A program made the translations under genes and the position numbers. DNA of 45,436 nt from Actinomycetota bacterium (GTDB taxonomy: Bacteria > Actinomycetota > CADDZG01 > WHSQ01). The notes under the pieces were generated by a model that was not told where the DNA came from, searched no databases, and worked only from the letters and a program-made list of their open reading frames with translations. The stretch is from contig WHSQ01000017.1 in assembly GCA_009380005.1 (NCBI GenBank), positions 1-45,436 of the forward strand, in the 5' to 3' direction. Positions 9,337 through 18,798 of this stretch are shown here, in pieces. Position 1 is the first letter of the stretch; each line of letters opens with the position of its first letter.

Positions 9337-9350
9337 GAGGCTTTAGCCTC
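9337..9350. promoter_or_regulatory. glgP-glgE intergenic inverted repeat over glgE -10 box
   Basis: GAGGCT-TT-AGCCTC is a perfect 6-bp inverted repeat with a 2-base centre. It contains the glgE -10 box TAGCCT (9344-9349), which lies six bases before the glgE ATG. The position suits an operator, but the symmetry could also be incidental to the box sequence. Confidence 0.5.
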
Positions 9351-9355
9351 GCATC

Positions 9356-11356
9356 ATGGCCGAGAAGGAGGCGGACCCCAAGATCTTGAAGGGGTACCTG
9401 AGCAGGTCGAACGTCGTCGTAGAGCGGGTCGAACCCGAGATCGATTCGGGTCGCTTCCCGGCGAAGGCGATCGAGGGCGACGACTTCGAGGTCTCGGCCG
9501 ACATCATCCGGGACGGACCGGCGCTTCTCCAGGCCGTGGTTCGTTACAGGGGGCCCGACTCTCGAAGCTGGTCCGAGACTTTCATGGTCCATGTGGGCAA
9601 CGACCGCTGGGTCGGATCCTTCCGTCCCGATGACATCGGGACGTGGCGCTACACCATCGAGGCGTGGACGGACCATTTCGGCACCTGGCGGCGTGACATG
9701 TTCAAACGGATCGAAGCCGATCAGAACGTCGACCTCGAGCTCGAGGAAAGCGCGCTGCTGCTCGAAGCCCATCTCAAGACGGTGCCGGTGAAGAAACGAG
9801 CGGTCCTACAACGCGCGGTGGAAGCGATCCGCAAGAAGTCCCGTAAGAAGGGCGCATCCGGGTTCTCAGATCCTCGGATCGCTGCGGCGCTCGACGAGGA
9901 CGTGGCGGAGATCATGGCCGCCCACCACGTCCGAACCAACTCCGCCATGTACAAGCCCGTGCTCGAGCTGACCGTTGATCCCGAACGCGCTCGGTTCAGC
10001 GCCTGGTACGAGTTCTTCCCGCGTTCGACCGGTAACGAAGGGGAACACGGCACCTTCCAGACCGCGACCAAACATCTCTCCTACGTGGCAGACATGGGAT
10101 TCGACGTCGCGTACCTGCCACCCATCCACCCCATCGGTTCCACGCACCGCAAGGGCAAGAACAACTCCCTGGATGCCGAGCCCGGCGCCATCGGTAGCCC
10201 TTGGGCGATCGGCAGCCGCGAGGGCGGGCACAAGGACATCCACCCCGAGCTGGGCACGATCGATGACTTCGACGAGTTCGTCGCCGAAGCGGAACGTCTC
10301 GGGGTCGATATCGCACTGGATATCGCCTTCCAGTGCTCGCCCGACCATCCCTGGGTTGCCGAGCATCCGGAGTGGTTCCACCACCGGCCCGATGGCAGCA
10401 TCAAGTACGCGGAGAACCCGCCCAAGAAGTACCAGGACATCTACCCCCTCAACTTCGAAAGTGAAGACAGGGAAGGCCTCTGGATCGAGCTGAAGGGCGT
10501 CTTCGATCACTGGATATCGCACGGCGTGAAGATCTTCCGGGTGGACAATCCGCACACCAAGACGTTCCCGTTCTGGGAGTGGGCGATCGGTGAATTGAAG
10601 GCCGAGCACCCCGAGCTGGTCTTCCTGTCCGAGGCCTTCACCCGGCCCAAGGTCATGCAGGAGCTCGCGAAGCTCGGCTACAACCAGTCGTACACCTACT
10701 TCACGTGGCGCAACGCTCGCTGGGAGCTGGAGGAGTACTTGACCGAGCTCACGCGGACCGAGATGCGGCACTACTTCCGCCCCAACTTCTTCACGAACAC
10801 ACCGGACATCCTCCACGAGTACCTTCAGCGCGGGGGACCGCCGGCGTTCAAGATCCGGCTCGTTCTCGCCGCCCTTCTCTCTCCCGCCTACGGCGTGTAC
10901 TCCGGCTTCGAATTCTTCGAGAACGTGCCGGTGAAGGAAGGAAGCGAGGAATACCTTCACGCGGAGAAGTACGAACTGAAGCACCGCTCCCTGGACGGCC
11001 GTAGCAATCTCGTCCCCTTCATCCGCCGCATCAACCAGATACGTCGCGACAACCCGCCGTTGGCCCTGTTCACGAACCTCGTCTTCCACGGCACGGACAA
11101 AGAGAACCTGATGGCGTTCTCCAAGACGGCGGAGGGCTCGGCCCCCATACTGGTAGTGGTCAACCTCAACCCGTTCCAGTGGGAGGAAGGCACCGTGAGC
11201 CTCAACCTCACGGCCATGGGCCTGAGCGACGGCGAGAGCTTCCGCGTCACCGATCTCATCTCGGAGGACTCCTTCGAGTGGACCGGGGCGAACGCCTACG
11301 TTCGGCTCGACCCCTTCCAAGAGCCTGCCCACGTCTTCCGCGTCGATAGGGCGTAG
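9356..11356 (+). CDS. glgE: Alpha-1,4-glucan:maltose-1-phosphate maltosyltransferase
   Basis: A 666-residue GH13_3 enzyme that extends alpha-1,4-glucan using maltose-1-phosphate. Residues 1-200 form the N-domain with the dimerising helical insert. The barrel follows with YLPPIHPIGSTHRKGKNNS, nucleophile D397 in IFRVDNPHTK and acid/base E426 in LSEAFTRP. Length and motifs match mycobacterial and Streptomyces GlgE. It is the first gene of an operon whose next start codon directly follows its stop. A TAGCCT box six bases before the ATG and no ribosome site indicate a leaderless mRNA. Confidence 0.96.
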   Translation: MAEKEADPKILKGYLSRSNVVVERVEPEIDSGRFPAKAIEGDDFEVSADIIRDGPALLQAVVRYRGPDSRSWSETFMVHVGNDRWVGSFRPDDIGTWRYTIEAWTDHFGTWRRDMFKRIEADQNVDLELEESALLLEAHLKTVPVKKRAVLQRAVEAIRKKSRKKGASGFSDPRIAAALDEDVAEIMAAHHVRTNSAMYKPVLELTVDPERARFSAWYEFFPRSTGNEGEHGTFQTATKHLSYVADMGFDVAYLPPIHPIGSTHRKGKNNSLDAEPGAIGSPWAIGSREGGHKDIHPELGTIDDFDEFVAEAERLGVDIALDIAFQCSPDHPWVAEHPEWFHHRPDGSIKYAENPPKKYQDIYPLNFESEDREGLWIELKGVFDHWISHGVKIFRVDNPHTKTFPFWEWAIGELKAEHPELVFLSEAFTRPKVMQELAKLGYNQSYTYFTWRNARWELEEYLTELTRTEMRHYFRPNFFTNTPDILHEYLQRGGPPAFKIRLVLAALLSPAYGVYSGFEFFENVPVKEGSEEYLHAEKYELKHRSLDGRSNLVPFIRRINQIRRDNPPLALFTNLVFHGTDKENLMAFSKTAEGSAPILVVVNLNPFQWEEGTVSLNLTAMGLSDGESFRVTDLISEDSFEWTGANAYVRLDPFQEPAHVFRVDRA

Positions 11357-13000
11357 ATGGCGCCGCCGACGCAGGATCCTCTCTGGTACAAGACCGCCGT
11401 CTTCTACGAGCTATACGTCCGCAGCTATAACGATTCGAACGCAGACGGGTACGGCGACTTCCGGGGCATGATCGAGAAACTCGATTACCTCGAGTGGCTG
11501 GGAGTGGACTGTCTCTGGTTGCTGCCGTTCTACCAGTCGCCGCTGCGCGATGGCGGATACGACATCTCGGACTTCTATTCCATCCTTCCGGAGTACGGGA
11601 ACCTCAATGACTTCGTAGAGTTCCTGGAGGAAGCGCACAAGCGCAACATGCGTGTGGTGTCCGATCTCGTGATGAACCACACCTCAGATGAGCATCCGTG
11701 GTTCCAGGAGTCGCGGGTGCCGGGCTCGGACAAGCGCGCCTGGTACGTGTGGTCGGACGACCCCGACCGGTACGCGGACGCACGCGTGATCTTCCTCGAC
11801 AGCGAGAGGTCGAACTGGAGCTGGGATGATGAGGCAGGTGCCTACTACTGGCATCGCTTCTTCAGCCATCAGCCGGACCTCAACTACGACAACCCCGACG
11901 TCCAGGAGCAGATGCTGGCGGTCATCCGCTTCTGGCTGGACCTCGGTCTCGACGGTTACCGACTGGACGCCGTCCCCTACCTCTACGAGAGGGAGGGGAC
12001 CAACTGCGAGAACCTCAAGGAGACCCACGAGTTCCTGAAGCTGGTCCGTTCCGAGGTCGACAAGTCCTACGACAACGTCGTGCTCCTGGCCGAGGCGAAC
12101 CAGTGGCCCACCGACGTCGTGGACTATTTCGGCGACGACGACGAGTGCCAGATGTGCTTCCACTTCCCGCTCATGCCCCGCATGTTCATGGCGGCGCGAC
12201 GCCAGGTCCGCTACCCCGTCGTGGAGATCCTGGGTCAGACCCCGGATATCCCGCGCAACTGCCAGTGGGCGATCTTCCTCCGTAACCACGACGAGCTGAC
12301 GCTGGAGATGGTCACCGACGACGAGCGCGACTACATGTACACGGAGTACGCCAAGGACCCGCGGATGAAGCTGAACCTCGGGATCCGGCGGCGGCTCGCT
12401 CCCTTGCTGGAGAACTCCAAGGATCAGATGGAGCTCTTCCACGCGATGCTGCTATCGCTTCCCGGCACGCCGATCGTGTATTACGGCGATGAGGTGGGGA
12501 TGGGCGACAACATCTACTTGGGTGACCGGGACGGCGTCCGCACGCCGATGCAGTGGAACGGCGATCGGAACGCCGGGTTCTCCAAAGCCGACTTCGCCCA
12601 GCTCTACCTACCGCTGTTGTTGGATCCGGTGTACGGATACCAAGCGTGCAACGTCGAGGCGGCCCTCCGGGACGGCAACTCTTTCTTGCACTGGTTCCGT
12701 CGCCTCCTGTCGATCCGCAAGCAACATCCCGTGTTCGGCGAGGGCTCCATGGAGGTACTGCATCCCGATAATCCCGCGATCCTGGCCTACGTCAGGGAGT
12801 GGCAGGACGACGTAGTGTTGTGTGTGAACAATCTCTCCGGCCGAGCGCAGGCGGCGGAGTTAGACCTGAGCGACTGGGAGGGTATGTACCCCGTGGAGCT
12901 CATGGGGCGCGAGCGGTTCCCTCGGATCGGCGAACTCCCCTACCTCCTGACGTTTGCTCCACACGGTTTCTATTGGTTCCAACTCATCCGCGAGGAGTGA
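11357..13000 (+). CDS. treS: Trehalose synthase (maltose glucosylmutase)
   Basis: A 547-residue GH13 enzyme interconverting trehalose and maltose. It starts with the typical DPLWYKTAVFYELYVRSYNDSNADGYGDF. The catalytic residues are D204 in GYRLDAVPYL, E246 in LLAEANQWP and the Asp of FLRNHDELTLE. It is not fused to maltokinase, in contrast to many bacteria where TreS-Pep2 is a single chain. The ATG directly follows the glgE stop and the TGA overlaps the maltokinase ATG by one base, so translation is probably coupled. It would supply maltose for phosphorylation. Confidence 0.95.
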   Translation: MAPPTQDPLWYKTAVFYELYVRSYNDSNADGYGDFRGMIEKLDYLEWLGVDCLWLLPFYQSPLRDGGYDISDFYSILPEYGNLNDFVEFLEEAHKRNMRVVSDLVMNHTSDEHPWFQESRVPGSDKRAWYVWSDDPDRYADARVIFLDSERSNWSWDDEAGAYYWHRFFSHQPDLNYDNPDVQEQMLAVIRFWLDLGLDGYRLDAVPYLYEREGTNCENLKETHEFLKLVRSEVDKSYDNVVLLAEANQWPTDVVDYFGDDDECQMCFHFPLMPRMFMAARRQVRYPVVEILGQTPDIPRNCQWAIFLRNHDELTLEMVTDDERDYMYTEYAKDPRMKLNLGIRRRLAPLLENSKDQMELFHAMLLSLPGTPIVYYGDEVGMGDNIYLGDRDGVRTPMQWNGDRNAGFSKADFAQLYLPLLLDPVYGYQACNVEAALRDGNSFLHWFRRLLSIRKQHPVFGEGSMEVLHPDNPAILAYVREWQDDVVLCVNNLSGRAQAAELDLSDWEGMYPVELMGRERFPRIGELPYLLTFAPHGFYWFQLIREE

Positions 13001-14424
13001 TGGGCATCGACATCGAAGGCCTGATCCTGGATCTCCCAAACCAACGCTGGTTCGGCGCGAAGGGCAAACCGATCGCGTCGTGGGAGATCGTCGACGCAGC
13101 CGAAGGCCCCGGCGTCGACGTGGCGTTCGCCCTCGTTCGCATCCGGCTGGAAGACGAAGAGGAGCAGCTCTACAGCCTGCCGTTGATGCGCACGGACGAG
13201 GGGTGGGCCGACGCATTCGACGATGTCCACCGGCTTCGCGATATCTGCCGCTGGCTGGTCCACAACACGACGCTCGAGGGTGACCACGGGACGTTCCGTC
13301 TCACGGGCCCGGGGCTCGATCCCGAGGACCCACCCGGCATAGATGCACGGCCGGCCGGTTTCGAACAGACGAACACGTCGATGATCGTGGACGACACCTA
13401 CATCGTGAAGTTCTTCCGGCGCGTACAGGTGGGTCCCAACCCGGAGTTGGAGCTGACCCGCCTGCTGACCAACGCCGGCTTCGAGCACATACCTCCCCAC
13501 GTCGGAGAGGCCGTCTACGAGGGAAGCGACGAGGAAGGCCCGGAGCGGGTCGACCTCCTCATAGCGACGAACTACATGAAGGATTCCGAGGAAGGCTGGA
13601 GCTTCGCCTTACGCAAGCTGCGCGATCTCTACGACGAAGCGGACCCGGCCGACGCACGTGAAGACCTCCCCTTCCTCGTCGAAGAACGCTCGGGAGAGCT
13701 ATTGCGCTGGATCGATCAGCTCGGAGACGTGACCGCAGATCTGCACGTGACGCTGGCCCACGAGGAGCCGAGCCCGGAGCTCGAACCCGAGATCCATCCC
13801 GAACCGCTGGAGACGACCGAGCTCAAGGAGTTGGGCGAGAGCGTCCACGAGGCCGTCGATCGGTTGATAGCGGTCGGCCTGAAGGAACTCGAGGAACCGG
13901 TCCCCGCCATCGAAGAGAAGTTTGCTCGTGCGTTGGAGGTAAGCGATGCGGGGCTGAAGATCAGGGCCCACAACGACTATCACCTTGGTCAGGTACTCCT
14001 GACCGGACGAGGATGGATGATCCTGGACTTCGAAGGTGAGCCCGCGCGCTCGCTCGAGGAACGGCGCAGCAAGCAGTCCCCCTTCAAAGACGTCGCAGGC
14101 ATGCTGCGCTCCTTCAACTACGCGGCGACGGCCGTGCTCTTCGAACGCGGCCGGCCGGGTTCCGAGGAGTGGGAGCGGCTGCAGCCCTGGGCCGACGAAT
14201 GGGAACGTGTCGCCCGTGAGCGCTTCCTCGCCGCGTACCTGACCCGCGCGCAGACCGAGGGACGCTTCCTTCCGAGTGACCGCGAGACCTGGACCTTGCT
14301 GCTCGACGCATACGAGATCGACAAGGCCGTTTACGAGATCGAGTACGAGCGGGCTCACCGCCCCGAATGGCTGCGGATCCCGCTGCGAGGGCTCCAGAAC
14401 GTGCTCTTCAGGGAGATCGAGTGA
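13000..14424 (+). CDS. mak: Maltokinase
   Basis: A 474-residue kinase of the aminoglycoside-phosphotransferase fold that makes maltose-1-phosphate from maltose and ATP, the donor for GlgE. The N-terminal cap has NQRWFGAKGKPI, typical of Pep2/Mak. The kinase core shows NTSMIVDDTYIVKFFR and the catalytic loop HNDYHLGQVL with D326, then metal-binding DFEGEPARSLEERR. A longer in-frame reading from 12799 overlaps treS and is rejected; ATG 13000 (TGATG overlap) starts the homology. The end overlaps glgB by four bases. Confidence 0.93.
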   Translation: MGIDIEGLILDLPNQRWFGAKGKPIASWEIVDAAEGPGVDVAFALVRIRLEDEEEQLYSLPLMRTDEGWADAFDDVHRLRDICRWLVHNTTLEGDHGTFRLTGPGLDPEDPPGIDARPAGFEQTNTSMIVDDTYIVKFFRRVQVGPNPELELTRLLTNAGFEHIPPHVGEAVYEGSDEEGPERVDLLIATNYMKDSEEGWSFALRKLRDLYDEADPADAREDLPFLVEERSGELLRWIDQLGDVTADLHVTLAHEEPSPELEPEIHPEPLETTELKELGESVHEAVDRLIAVGLKELEEPVPAIEEKFARALEVSDAGLKIRAHNDYHLGQVLLTGRGWMILDFEGEPARSLEERRSKQSPFKDVAGMLRSFNYAATAVLFERGRPGSEEWERLQPWADEWERVARERFLAAYLTRAQTEGRFLPSDRETWTLLLDAYEIDKAVYEIEYERAHRPEWLRIPLRGLQNVLFREIE

Positions 14425-16580
14425 AGCTCTCCGCCGCGATCGAACAACTCGTGAACGGTGAGCTGTCCGATCCTCACTCGATCCTCGGGCGTCATCCGCA
14501 AGGCAAGAAGACGGTCGTGCGGGCGTGGAGGCCCGAAGCCCAGAGCGTCAACGTCTTGGTCGACGGCGAGACGATCGGGAAGCTCGAGTTGGTGCACCCT
14601 GCAGGCATCTTCGAGGGAACGATCGACCGTGACTTCGAGGATTACCAACTCGAGGTCGGCTACAAGCACCACACCTACACCGTGCGCGATCCATACTCGT
14701 TCGCCCCGACGATCGGCGAGCTCGACCTGCACCTCATAGCCGAAGGCACCCACCGGCGTCTGTTCGAGAGACTCGGCGCGCACATCCGGACCCAACGGGG
14801 CGTGTCCGGCGTCGGTTTCGCCGTGTGGGCCCCCAACGCGCGCTCGGTCCGCGTCGTCGGGGACTTCAACGGTTGGGACGGGCGCCTCTACCCGATGCGG
14901 ACGATGGGGGCTACGGGGATCTGGGAGATCTTCGTCCCCGAGATCGGGACCGGCGCCAACTACAAGTACGAGATCCTCACCGCGACCGGCGACCTGACCC
15001 TCAAGGCCGACCCCTACGCGTTCGCCGCAGAGAGCCCGCCCGGAACCGCAAGCCGAGTCTTCGCTTCGAACCATGAGTTCGGCGACGACGCGTGGATGAC
15101 CAAGCGTGCGTCCGCCGATGCCTACGACGCTCCCCTGTCGATCTACGAGATCCATCTCGGCTCGTGGCGCCACTCCCCCGATGGGCGACCGCTGTCCTAC
15201 CGTGAGGCGGCTCCGTTGCTCGCCGACTACTGCAAGCGCATGGGCTTCACGCACGTCGAGTTCCTGCCGCTCGCCGAACATCCCTTCGGCGGCTCGTGGG
15301 GTTATCAGGTCACCAGTTACTTCGCCCCGACCTCACGCTTCGGCGATCCCGACGAGCTGCGCTTCCTCGTAGACACGCTCCATCAGAACGACATCGGGGT
15401 CATCGTCGACTGGGTACCCGCTCACTTTCCCAAGGACGATTGGGCGCTGGCGAAGTTCGACGGAACCGCTCTATACGAGCACCTCGACCCGCGCCTGGGC
15501 GAGCACCCCGACTGGGGCACCCTTATCTTCAACTTCGGTCGCAAGGAGGTCCGCAACTTCCTGATCTCGAACGCGCTGTACTGGATCGAGGACTTCCACA
15601 TCGACGCCCTGCGCGTGGACGCGGTGGCCTCGATGCTCTACCTCGACTACAGCCGCGAAGAAGGTCAGTGGGTTCCCAACCGCTTCGGAGGCCGCGAGAA
15701 CCTCGATGCGATCGAATTCCTAAAGGAGCTCAACACCGTCGTCCACGGAGAGCACCCCGGCGTCACGATGATGGCCGAGGAGTCGACCGCGTGGCCGGGC
15801 GTGAGCCGTCCCACGTACCTGGGGGGCCTGGGGTTCGGCTTCAAGTGGAACATGGGGTGGATGCACGACAACCTTCTGTACTTCTCGAAAGATCCGATCT
15901 ACCGCCGTTACCACCACAACCAGCTGACTTTCAGCCTTATGTACGCGTTCAGCGAGAACTTCATCCTTCCCCTCTCGCACGACGAGGTCGTACACGGCAA
16001 GGGCAGCCTCATCAACAAGATGCCCGGCGACAAGTGGCAGAAGATGGCGAACCTGCGCTCGCTCTATGGACTGATGTGGGCACACCCGGGCAAGCAACTG
16101 TTGTTCATGGGAGGAGAGATCGCGCAGGAACGGGAATGGAGCCACGACCGGAGCCTCGACTGGGGCGTGCTCGAAGACGATATGCACTCCGGGGTGCAGA
16201 AGCTCGTCTCGGACCTCAACGCCGGCTACCGCAAGAGCCCCGCGCTGTGGGAACGCGATTTCGATCCCGAGGGATTCAGCTGGATCGACGCGAACGACGC
16301 CGACGGCAACGTGCTGTCGTTCTTCCGCACCGGCAAGAAGCCGGGCAAGTATCTGGTGTGCGTATGCAACTTCGCGCCGGTCCCGCGTTACGGGTTCCGC
16401 CTCGGTCTTCCGGCCGGAGGGACCTACCGCGAGGTCCTCAACACGGACGCCGCGGTCTACGGCGGGAGCAACACGGGCAACATGGGCGCGATCGAGGCCG
16501 AATCCACCGAATGGCACGCCCGTCGCTACTCGGCGGAGCTGACCCTTCCGCCGCTGGGCGTGATCTGGTTGGAGAACTGA
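14421..16580 (+). CDS. glgB: 1,4-alpha-glucan branching enzyme
   Basis: A 719-residue GH13_9 branching enzyme that makes alpha-1,6 branches in the glucan extended by GlgE. Domains: N1 (about 1-95, with DPHSILGRHP), CBM48 (about 100-210, FAVWAPNARSVRVVGDFNGWDG), barrel with nucleophile D400 in LRVDAVASMLYLDY and acid E453 in MMAEESTAWPGVSRP, then an all-beta C-domain. The GTG start overlaps the maltokinase stop as GTGA. The in-frame upstream ATG at 14367 lies inside mak and is unlikely. All catalytic motifs are intact. Confidence 0.96.
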   Translation: MKLSAAIEQLVNGELSDPHSILGRHPQGKKTVVRAWRPEAQSVNVLVDGETIGKLELVHPAGIFEGTIDRDFEDYQLEVGYKHHTYTVRDPYSFAPTIGELDLHLIAEGTHRRLFERLGAHIRTQRGVSGVGFAVWAPNARSVRVVGDFNGWDGRLYPMRTMGATGIWEIFVPEIGTGANYKYEILTATGDLTLKADPYAFAAESPPGTASRVFASNHEFGDDAWMTKRASADAYDAPLSIYEIHLGSWRHSPDGRPLSYREAAPLLADYCKRMGFTHVEFLPLAEHPFGGSWGYQVTSYFAPTSRFGDPDELRFLVDTLHQNDIGVIVDWVPAHFPKDDWALAKFDGTALYEHLDPRLGEHPDWGTLIFNFGRKEVRNFLISNALYWIEDFHIDALRVDAVASMLYLDYSREEGQWVPNRFGGRENLDAIEFLKELNTVVHGEHPGVTMMAEESTAWPGVSRPTYLGGLGFGFKWNMGWMHDNLLYFSKDPIYRRYHHNQLTFSLMYAFSENFILPLSHDEVVHGKGSLINKMPGDKWQKMANLRSLYGLMWAHPGKQLLFMGGEIAQEREWSHDRSLDWGVLEDDMHSGVQKLVSDLNAGYRKSPALWERDFDPEGFSWIDANDADGNVLSFFRTGKKPGKYLVCVCNFAPVPRYGFRLGLPAGGTYREVLNTDAAVYGGSNTGNMGAIEAESTEWHARRYSAELTLPPLGVIWLEN

Positions 16581-16604
16581 GCATCCGGGTGAGACACTGC
16601 TCCG

Positions 16605-18065
16605 ATGTCTCGCATCGTCATCCACGGACACTTCTACCAACCGCCCCGCGAGGACCCCTGGACGGGAGAGATCCCGCGCCAGGCCGATGCGGCCCCCTTC
16701 CACGACTGGAACGAGCGCGTTTACTTCGAGGCGTACCGGCCTAACGCTTTCTGCTCGATCCCGATGCCCCGGGGGCCGCGGATCGTCAACAACTTCGAGC
16801 GCATCTCCTTCAACGTCGGCCCGACGTTGATGTCGTGGCTCGAGCAACGACATCCGGAAACCCACATGCGCATCGTCGAGGCCGACCAGAAGAGCATCGA
16901 CCGCACCGGCCATGGCAATGCCATAGCCCAGGCGTTCCACCACTCGATCCTCCCCCTGGCATCCGGACGCGATATCCGCACCGAGATCCGCTGGGGACTG
17001 GCCGACTTCCGTCACCGCTTCGGCCGCGACGCCGAGGGGATCTGGTTGCCGGAGACCGCGGCGAGCACCGAGGTCCTCCGCGTGCTGATCGAGGAAGGGG
17101 TCGGCTTCACCATCATGGCTCCGTGGCAGGCCGAGAGCTGGCAGGACGAGGACGGCGCGTGGCAGGCGGCCACCACCGGAACGATCGATCCACGCCGCCC
17201 TTACAGGTTCTCGCACCCCGATCAACCCGACAGGTCCGTCGCGATCTTCTTCTACGACGGCTCGATCGCCCAGGCGATCGCGTTCGAGCGTGCCGGCTCC
17301 TCGGCCGAGCGCTTCCTCGACCTCTTCGAGGGCAAGTTCGGCAGGTTCGACCAGGTCGTTCACGCCGCCACCGATGGCGAGACGTACGGTCACCATCACA
17401 AGTTCACCGATCTCGGCCTGGCTTATGCACTCTTCGTCGAAGCCGACCGCCGGGGGCTCGAGATCACGAACTACGCCTCCTACCTCGAGCGCTTCCCCCC
17501 TGCATCCGAGGTGCGGCTCGTCCCGGGCGGGAGCTCGTGGTCGTGCATGCACGGCATCGAACGATGGCGCAGCGACTGCGGTTGTCACACGGGAGGTCAT
17601 CCGGGCTGGTCGCAGGCGTGGCGATCCCCGCTCCGCCGCGCTTTCGACATCGTGAAGGCCGCGGCGGATGCAACGTTCGAGTCGCAAGGCGGCGACCTCC
17701 TGGCAGATCCGTGGCGGGCCCGCAACGGTTACATCGACGTGATCGCCGGACGGGAGGACCTCTCCAAGTTCCTGACCGGCTTCGCCCCGCAGCCCCTGGA
17801 CGAAGACGCGGTCGCGCGGACGAAGAAGTTGTTGGAGATGCAGCGGTTCGCGCTGGCGATGTACACGAGCTGTGGATGGTTCTTCAACGACGTCTCCGGC
17901 ATCGAGACCGTCCAGGTGATGCGCTACGCGGCCAGAACCCTCGAGCTCCTCGACGACCTCGGCGGTCGCTCCGTCCGGACAGACTTCCTGGACGCGCTGG
18001 GTGACGCCCGCAGCAACCTCCCCGGACACGCCGACGGCGCCCAGATCTACGCCGGCATCACGTAG
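16605..18065 (+). CDS. GH57-family protein with partial DUF3536 region
   Basis: A 486-residue GH57-like protein starting with IVIHGHFYQPPREDPW. The GH57 catalytic candidates are present: E150 in IWLPETAAS and D257 in ATDGETYGHHH. After the barrel it has the CSCGWFFNDVSG-like segment (here YTSCGWFFNDVSGIETVQVMRYAAR) of DUF3536 proteins. From memory, homologues usually run to about 800 residues; this one stops after SNLPGHADG, so the C-terminal half seems absent. The substrate of the family is unproven. It is the last gene of the glgE operon, 24 bases after glgB, although a weak GACACT box six bases before the ATG may give it its own leaderless transcript. Confidence 0.82.
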   Translation: MSRIVIHGHFYQPPREDPWTGEIPRQADAAPFHDWNERVYFEAYRPNAFCSIPMPRGPRIVNNFERISFNVGPTLMSWLEQRHPETHMRIVEADQKSIDRTGHGNAIAQAFHHSILPLASGRDIRTEIRWGLADFRHRFGRDAEGIWLPETAASTEVLRVLIEEGVGFTIMAPWQAESWQDEDGAWQAATTGTIDPRRPYRFSHPDQPDRSVAIFFYDGSIAQAIAFERAGSSAERFLDLFEGKFGRFDQVVHAATDGETYGHHHKFTDLGLAYALFVEADRRGLEITNYASYLERFPPASEVRLVPGGSSWSCMHGIERWRSDCGCHTGGHPGWSQAWRSPLRRAFDIVKAAADATFESQGGDLLADPWRARNGYIDVIAGREDLSKFLTGFAPQPLDEDAVARTKKLLEMQRFALAMYTSCGWFFNDVSGIETVQVMRYAARTLELLDDLGGRSVRTDFLDALGDARSNLPGHADGAQIYAGIT

Positions 18066-18084
18066 AAGGCTCGGCCTGCGGCGA

Positions 18085-18090
18085 TAGAGT
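18085..18090 (+). promoter_or_regulatory. -10 box of leaderless small-protein/GNAT operon
   Basis: TAGAGT eight bases before the ATG at 18099, with no Shine-Dalgarno sequence. It marks a new transcription unit after the glucan operon. Confidence 0.55.
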
Positions 18091-18098
18091 TGCGGACC

Positions 18099-18359
18099 AT
18101 GGTGGACGGCACGAGAGACCCGAACGCACGAGGATCCGGTGACAAGGTCGTCATCGATCTGGAACGGCTCGAAGCTCACGCCCGCACGCTGTACCTCCAC
18201 CGGTTCGTCGAGGCCATCGGCAAGGCGCGCGAGCAGCACGGCCGCTACCTCTACCTTCGCTCCGGGGACGAGATCGCGATCAGCGCGGCGGGCGACGGGA
18301 GCGCCGAGCTGCTGGAGAGGCTGAAGGTCGACGCGCCCCGCGAGGAACACGATTTATGA
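18099..18359 (+). CDS. Small uncharacterised protein coupled to GNAT
   Basis: An 86-residue soluble protein I do not recognise. It has a polar N-terminal tail (to about residue 16), then VVIDLERLEAHARTLYLHRFVEAIGKAREQHG and a beta-rich end (YLYLRSGDEIAISAAGDGSAELLERLKVD), suggesting a compact alpha/beta fold. Its TGA overlaps the GNAT start by four bases (ATGA), so the two are very likely co-translated and may work together. The start was chosen from the TAGAGT box eight bases upstream; GTG 18102 is an alternative. Confidence 0.65.
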   Translation: MVDGTRDPNARGSGDKVVIDLERLEAHARTLYLHRFVEAIGKAREQHGRYLYLRSGDEIAISAAGDGSAELLERLKVDAPREEHDL

Positions 18360-18787
18360 GGATCGTGGAGGTCGATCCGGACGACGAACGGGTCGGCGAC
18401 GTCTACGGCGTCATGATCCATCTCCGAGACCACCTCTCCGAGGACGAGTTCCGCCGGCTCTTCCGAGATGCGTTCGACGAGGGCCCCTACCGGATCGCCG
18501 CCCTGTACGACGACGAGCGCTGCCGCGCCGTTGCCGGTTACCGCATCTTCACGAACCTGGTTTCGGGCAAGCACCTCTACGTCGACGACCTCGTTTCCGT
18601 CCCCGACGGGCGCTCGAAGGGGTACGGGAAGGCCCTCAACGACTACCTCGCGGCCAAGGCCCGGACGGCCGGGTGCACGACGATCCAGCTCGATTCGGCC
18701 GTCCACCGGGCCGACGCCCACCGGTTCTACTTCCGGGAGCGCTACAGGATCAGCGCGTTCCACTTCGATCGATCGCTCGACCGGTAG
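18356..18787 (+). CDS. GNAT-family N-acetyltransferase
   Basis: A 143-residue Gcn5-related acetyltransferase. The acetyl-CoA motif A is seen as LYVDDLVSVPDGRSKGYGKALNDYL, where RSKGYG is the pyrophosphate-binding loop. The C-terminal AHRFYFRERYRISAFHF is the usual HxFYxxxGF-type end. The acceptor substrate cannot be predicted. It is translationally coupled to the preceding 86-residue protein. Confidence 0.88.
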   Translation: MRIVEVDPDDERVGDVYGVMIHLRDHLSEDEFRRLFRDAFDEGPYRIAALYDDERCRAVAGYRIFTNLVSGKHLYVDDLVSVPDGRSKGYGKALNDYLAAKARTAGCTTIQLDSAVHRADAHRFYFRERYRISAFHFDRSLDR

Positions 18788-18798
18788 CGGGACTCACG

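Noticed and set aside
15720-18350. Very long minus-strand open frame antisense to glgB and the GH57 gene
   Set aside because: Crosses two well-supported genes, is rich in Arg/Val/Asp shadows, and has no recognisable domain.
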